DNA of 8,045 nucleotides from Candidatus Cloacimonadota bacterium (GTDB lineage Bacteria; Cloacimonadota; Cloacimonadia; Cloacimonadales; TCS61). The position numbers and the translations under genes were made by a program. Positions 6,901 to 8,045 of the stretch are shown here, in pieces. The stretch is from positions 1 to 8,045 of the forward strand of contig JAUVIJ010000084.1 of assembly GCA_030592835.1 (NCBI GenBank), written 5' to 3'. The first letter of the stretch is position 1; the number at the start of each line of letters is the position of its first letter. The notes under the pieces are model-generated. The model worked only from the letters and a program-made list of their open reading frames with translations. It was not told the DNA's origin and ran no database searches.

Positions 6901-8045
6901 CGGTACGGAACAATACAGTTTCATGAACTGGCATATTCCCGGTCCTATGGGTCCATCCCCCATGATAGCGCCTTTCTGGGATGACCTGGAGATAGGTAAT
7001 GGCAATGTTTGTTACTATTACGATGAGAATCTGCATTACTTTGTTGTTGAATGGTCTCATCTGGAAAATAATCATAACGGATATTCCGAAGAAACTTTCC
7101 AGATTGTGATCTTTGATACTACTTATTATCCAACTCCTTCAAATGATGCCGACATCTTGTTCCAGTATAAAGTCGTGAATGATATAGATTCCAATAATAC
7201 GGAGGGACCCTACTCAACTGTCGGTATAGAAGATCATACCAGTCAGATCGGCTTGGAACATAGTTTTAGAAATATTTATCCGACAGCTTCCAAGCATCTT
7301 GAGGATGAGATGGCGCTCCTGTTTACTATCCGTGGTTCGGATGTCAGTGCTCCTGCTATAGCGGATCTCAGTCAGGACAGCTTCAATTTTGCAGTTCTGG
7401 TCGGTGAATCTGACTCTGAGGAATTTATTCTCTCTAATCTGGGTGAACAGAATCTGTATTTCTCGATCGTGGAAGACTACCTCTATTCACCCCGTCTGTC
7501 CGAAAGAGGTTCCGGGGGACCGGATAATTACGGTTACGTCTGGAAAGACAGTAATGATCCGGATCAGAGTATTATCTATAGCTGGAGAGATATTGAAGAT
7601 ATAGGTACATTGGTAACCTTCCCCCATAATGATACCGGTTCTGATCTTATTCCTCTGGGATTTACCTTTAATTTCTACGGTACGGATTATGATGAATTCA
7701 GGATCAATCCCAATGGTTGGATCGGGTTTGGTGATGATACTAATGAGTGGTTGAATACCGCGATCCCCAATCCTGATGCCCCCATGCCTGCAATCATGCC
7801 TTACTGGGATGATCTCTATCCCTGGGATGGTGAACAGGGAGGTGGCGATGTCTACTATTACAATACAACGGATAGCTTGGTAATACTGTTTGATAATGTT
7901 ATTCATTATCCGGGTAACCATAATGGAACCTATGATTTTCAAGCTATCATCTATGCGAACGGTGAAATGCTCTTTCAGTATAGAGCCGTATCCGGAGATA
8001 TAGATACTGTTACGATCGGAATTCAGAATGAGGACTCCACTGATG
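3932..8045 (+). CDS. Gingipain-like (peptidase family C25) multidomain secreted protein (3' partial)
   Basis: The frame is open from ATG 3932 to the window end: 1371 codons with no stop. AAGGA at 3921-3925 precedes the start by six bases, and the stop of the lipoprotein gene overlaps this ribosome site, so the two are probably translated from one message. Residues 1-22 form a signal peptide ending SLSA. A C25 propeptide-like region follows, with the typical GRPELP at 82-87. The peptidase domain spans about 237-567, with FVGD (302-305), DVFLGRI (341-347), LLVGD ending at 385, TCGTGD (Cys469) and MGDP (564-567). Next come an Ig/carboxypeptidase-regulatory-like domain (577-665), two CARDB/NEW3-like domains (677-790, 794-905), and two copies of an FNFYG/NGW/WDDL module (911-1137 and 1196 to the end) with an Ig-like linker. 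C25 enzymes are secreted cysteine endopeptidases, often exported by type IX secretion. A sorting domain is expected beyond the window. Tyr441 occupies the catalytic-His position, so activity is uncertain. Confidence 0.85.
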   Translation, partial: MKEFKNMIFLLFLIFSITSLSAEWVKLNGRNNEKMFECDNSDPFNIIIDFVLDGYELEDIEIDAVQYQKISYFNEGITMESGRPELPVFTRLISVPEDAVIRIDILNTENSVITDITPFPRQNLQSESKENNRDFLIDTEFYQDGTVFPENYYQLGESAILRDFRIVPITFNPFRYDPVSKELHITQNISLIVTFDHPDEDFDRTDRKISRSFEPLYQSLILNYDNTSLREEDYQQPSYLFIYANNSQVETSLQTLLDWKHQKGFEVNAVSTGQTGNNNSQIKSYIQNAYDNWENPPEFICFVGDASGSYSVPTWFESYSYYNGEGDHPYAQLDGNDILADVFLGRISISSVTDLNTIINKILNYEKEPYLSNTNWYKKALLVGDPYYSGQSCIVTKIGIKEKIENDIPDFTFQEVYGGSFVSQMNSGFNSGVSYFNYRGYLNMSGWGNSNTNNLSNGYMLPFVVTLTCGTGDYYNTTGISEAFLRAGTPGTPKGAIAAIGTATWGTHTVFNNCVDAGTYYGIFVDHIYNPGGALTRGKLNLYLNFPGNPGNYVSIFSHWNTLMGDPGIEFWTGIPQDMIVEYNANPPLGIHYLDITVSDQVGYPLENAWVTVLRGDDEIFDTGYTDMDGRILLDVQSEEIGDVYLTVTKHNYIPHLGNFSLTQENIFVNTLDVVIDDDNEGTSSGNDNGEINPGESIELGVRLKNFGTIDAVQVTAILSTTVEFVEITDDEEEFGTIPPGGSVFSNDDFDFTVDPGTMGGCEIIFSLLISDNFGNEWQDYIYLTVVGPYLVQEDYTVIDGNNGILDPDETAELEITLFNLGNVPINQVSGLLRTAHEFITIEDSLGYFGTILPQDDASNSSDRFEIKASNQATPGSQIPFILEVYNPDGYWDSIEFLFEIGTVSITDPLGPDAYGYYCYDDEDDQYDLSPEYFWIEIDPDYGGQGTIINMYDTGNDGDIENIPLPFSFNFYGMSYDDITICSNGWIAPGGTEQYSFMNWHIPGPMGPSPMIAPFWDDLEIGNGNVCYYYDENLHYFVVEWSHLENNHNGYSEETFQIVIFDTTYYPTPSNDADILFQYKVVNDIDSNNTEGPYSTVGIEDHTSQIGLEHSFRNIYPTASKHLEDEMALLFTIRGSDVSAPAIADLSQDSFNFAVLVGESDSEEFILSNLGEQNLYFSIVEDYLYSPRLSERGSGGPDNYGYVWKDSNDPDQSIIYSWRDIEDIGTLVTFPHNDTGSDLIPLGFTFNFYGTDYDEFRINPNGWIGFGDDTNEWLNTAIPNPDAPMPAIMPYWDDLYPWDGEQGGGDVYYYNTTDSLVILFDNVIHYPGNHNGTYDFQAIIYANGEMLFQYRAVSGDIDTVTIGIQNEDSTD
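4640..5632 (+). other. C25 peptidase domain with Cys kept and catalytic His replaced
   Basis: This marks the catalytic domain of the large secreted protein, about residues 237-567. The C25 landmarks occur in normal order: PEFICFVGD, DVFLGRI followed by a KILNYEKEP helix, LLVGDP, NYRG, TCGTGD and a closing MGDP. In gingipain R the motif NYTGHG supplies the catalytic His and a Cys about 33 residues later is the nucleophile. Here NYRGYLNMSGW (437-447) has Tyr441 in the His place and Cys469 follows 28 residues later. No other His lies between about 400 and Cys469. Confidence 0.7.
5960..6646 (+). repeat. Two tandem CARDB/NEW3-like beta-sandwich domains within the C25-like protein
   Basis: Residues about 677-790 and 794-905 each open with an Asp/Asn/Gly-rich loop, followed by (N/D)-P-(G/D)-E and a strand ending in N-(F/L)-G. 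The first copy reads INPGESIELGVRLKNFG (N693); the second reads LDPDETAELEITLFNLG (D807). The two signatures lie 114 residues apart. The acidic loop before each could bind calcium, which is inference. Such domains act as spacers or adhesive modules in long surface proteins. Confidence 0.6.
6662..7342 (+). repeat. FNFYG/NGW/WDDL module, copy 1
   Basis: Residues about 911-1137 of the C25-like protein. The order is GPDAYGYYCYDD at 911, PLPFSFNFYG at 964-973, SNGW at 983-986, PFWDDL at 1014-1019, then strands such as HYFVVEW and ILFQYKVV. The conserved core (967-1019) matches copy 2 at an offset of 276-277 residues. I recognise the pattern as common in surface proteins of FCB bacteria but cannot name the family with certainty. 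An all-beta, possibly ligand-binding fold is likely. Confidence 0.6.
7517..8045 (+). repeat. FNFYG/NGW/WDDL module, copy 2 (cut by window end)
   Basis: Residues from about 1196. The order repeats copy 1: GPDNYGYVWKDS, PLGFTFNFYG at 1241-1250, NGW at 1261-1263, PYWDDL at 1290-1295, then DVYYYN and MLFQYRAVSGD. An Ig-like linker of about 50 residues (about 1138-1190, with EEFILSNLGEQNLYFSI) separates it from copy 1. The module is almost complete when the window ends. Confidence 0.6.

Noticed and set aside
7487..7942. 151-codon minus-strand frame
   Set aside because: It is antisense to copy 2 of the FNFYG/WDDL module; the + strand frame has clear motif conservation and this one has none.

Overview
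The window fits an AT-rich genome of the Fibrobacterota-Chlorobiota-Bacteroidota (FCB) side of the bacterial tree. The evidence is a gingipain-like (C25) secreted protein with many Ig-like modules, a LVIVD-type propeller lipoprotein and a compact M50B-like membrane protease. Candidatus Cloacimonadota is my best guess, from protein style only; no rRNA or marker gene is present to confirm it.

Layout. (1) Positions 1-1584, + strand: the C-terminal part of a large regulator-type protein, with a winged-helix-like segment followed by an alpha-helical TPR region. It enters from outside the window. (2) Positions 1585-1619: a short heptamer tandem repeat directly after the stop codon of that gene. (3) Positions 1649-2293, - strand: a membrane metalloprotease with an HEFTH zinc motif, convergent with the first gene. 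(4) Positions 2294-2913: a divergent gap of about 620 bp without a credible gene. It holds a promoter and RBS for the protease, a stretch resembling an IS3-family terminal inverted repeat, and a weak stem-loop. (5) Positions 2914-3921, + strand: a beta-propeller lipoprotein. (6) From 3932, 10 bp further on, to the window end with no stop: a secreted protein of at least 1371 residues. It has a signal peptide, a C25 propeptide-like region, a C25 peptidase domain, an Ig-like domain, two tandem CARDB/NEW3-like domains and two copies of a module marked by FNFYG, NGW and WDDL.

How the genes may work together. The propeller lipoprotein and the C25-like protein are almost certainly one operon and both leave the cytoplasm, so they probably act together at the cell envelope or surface. 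The most notable point is that the C25 domain keeps the catalytic cysteine context (TCGTGD) but has Tyr where gingipains have the catalytic His of the GHG motif. It may therefore be a variant or inactive peptidase carrying a large adhesin-like tail. The upstream TPR protein and the M50-like protease look like independent transcription units.
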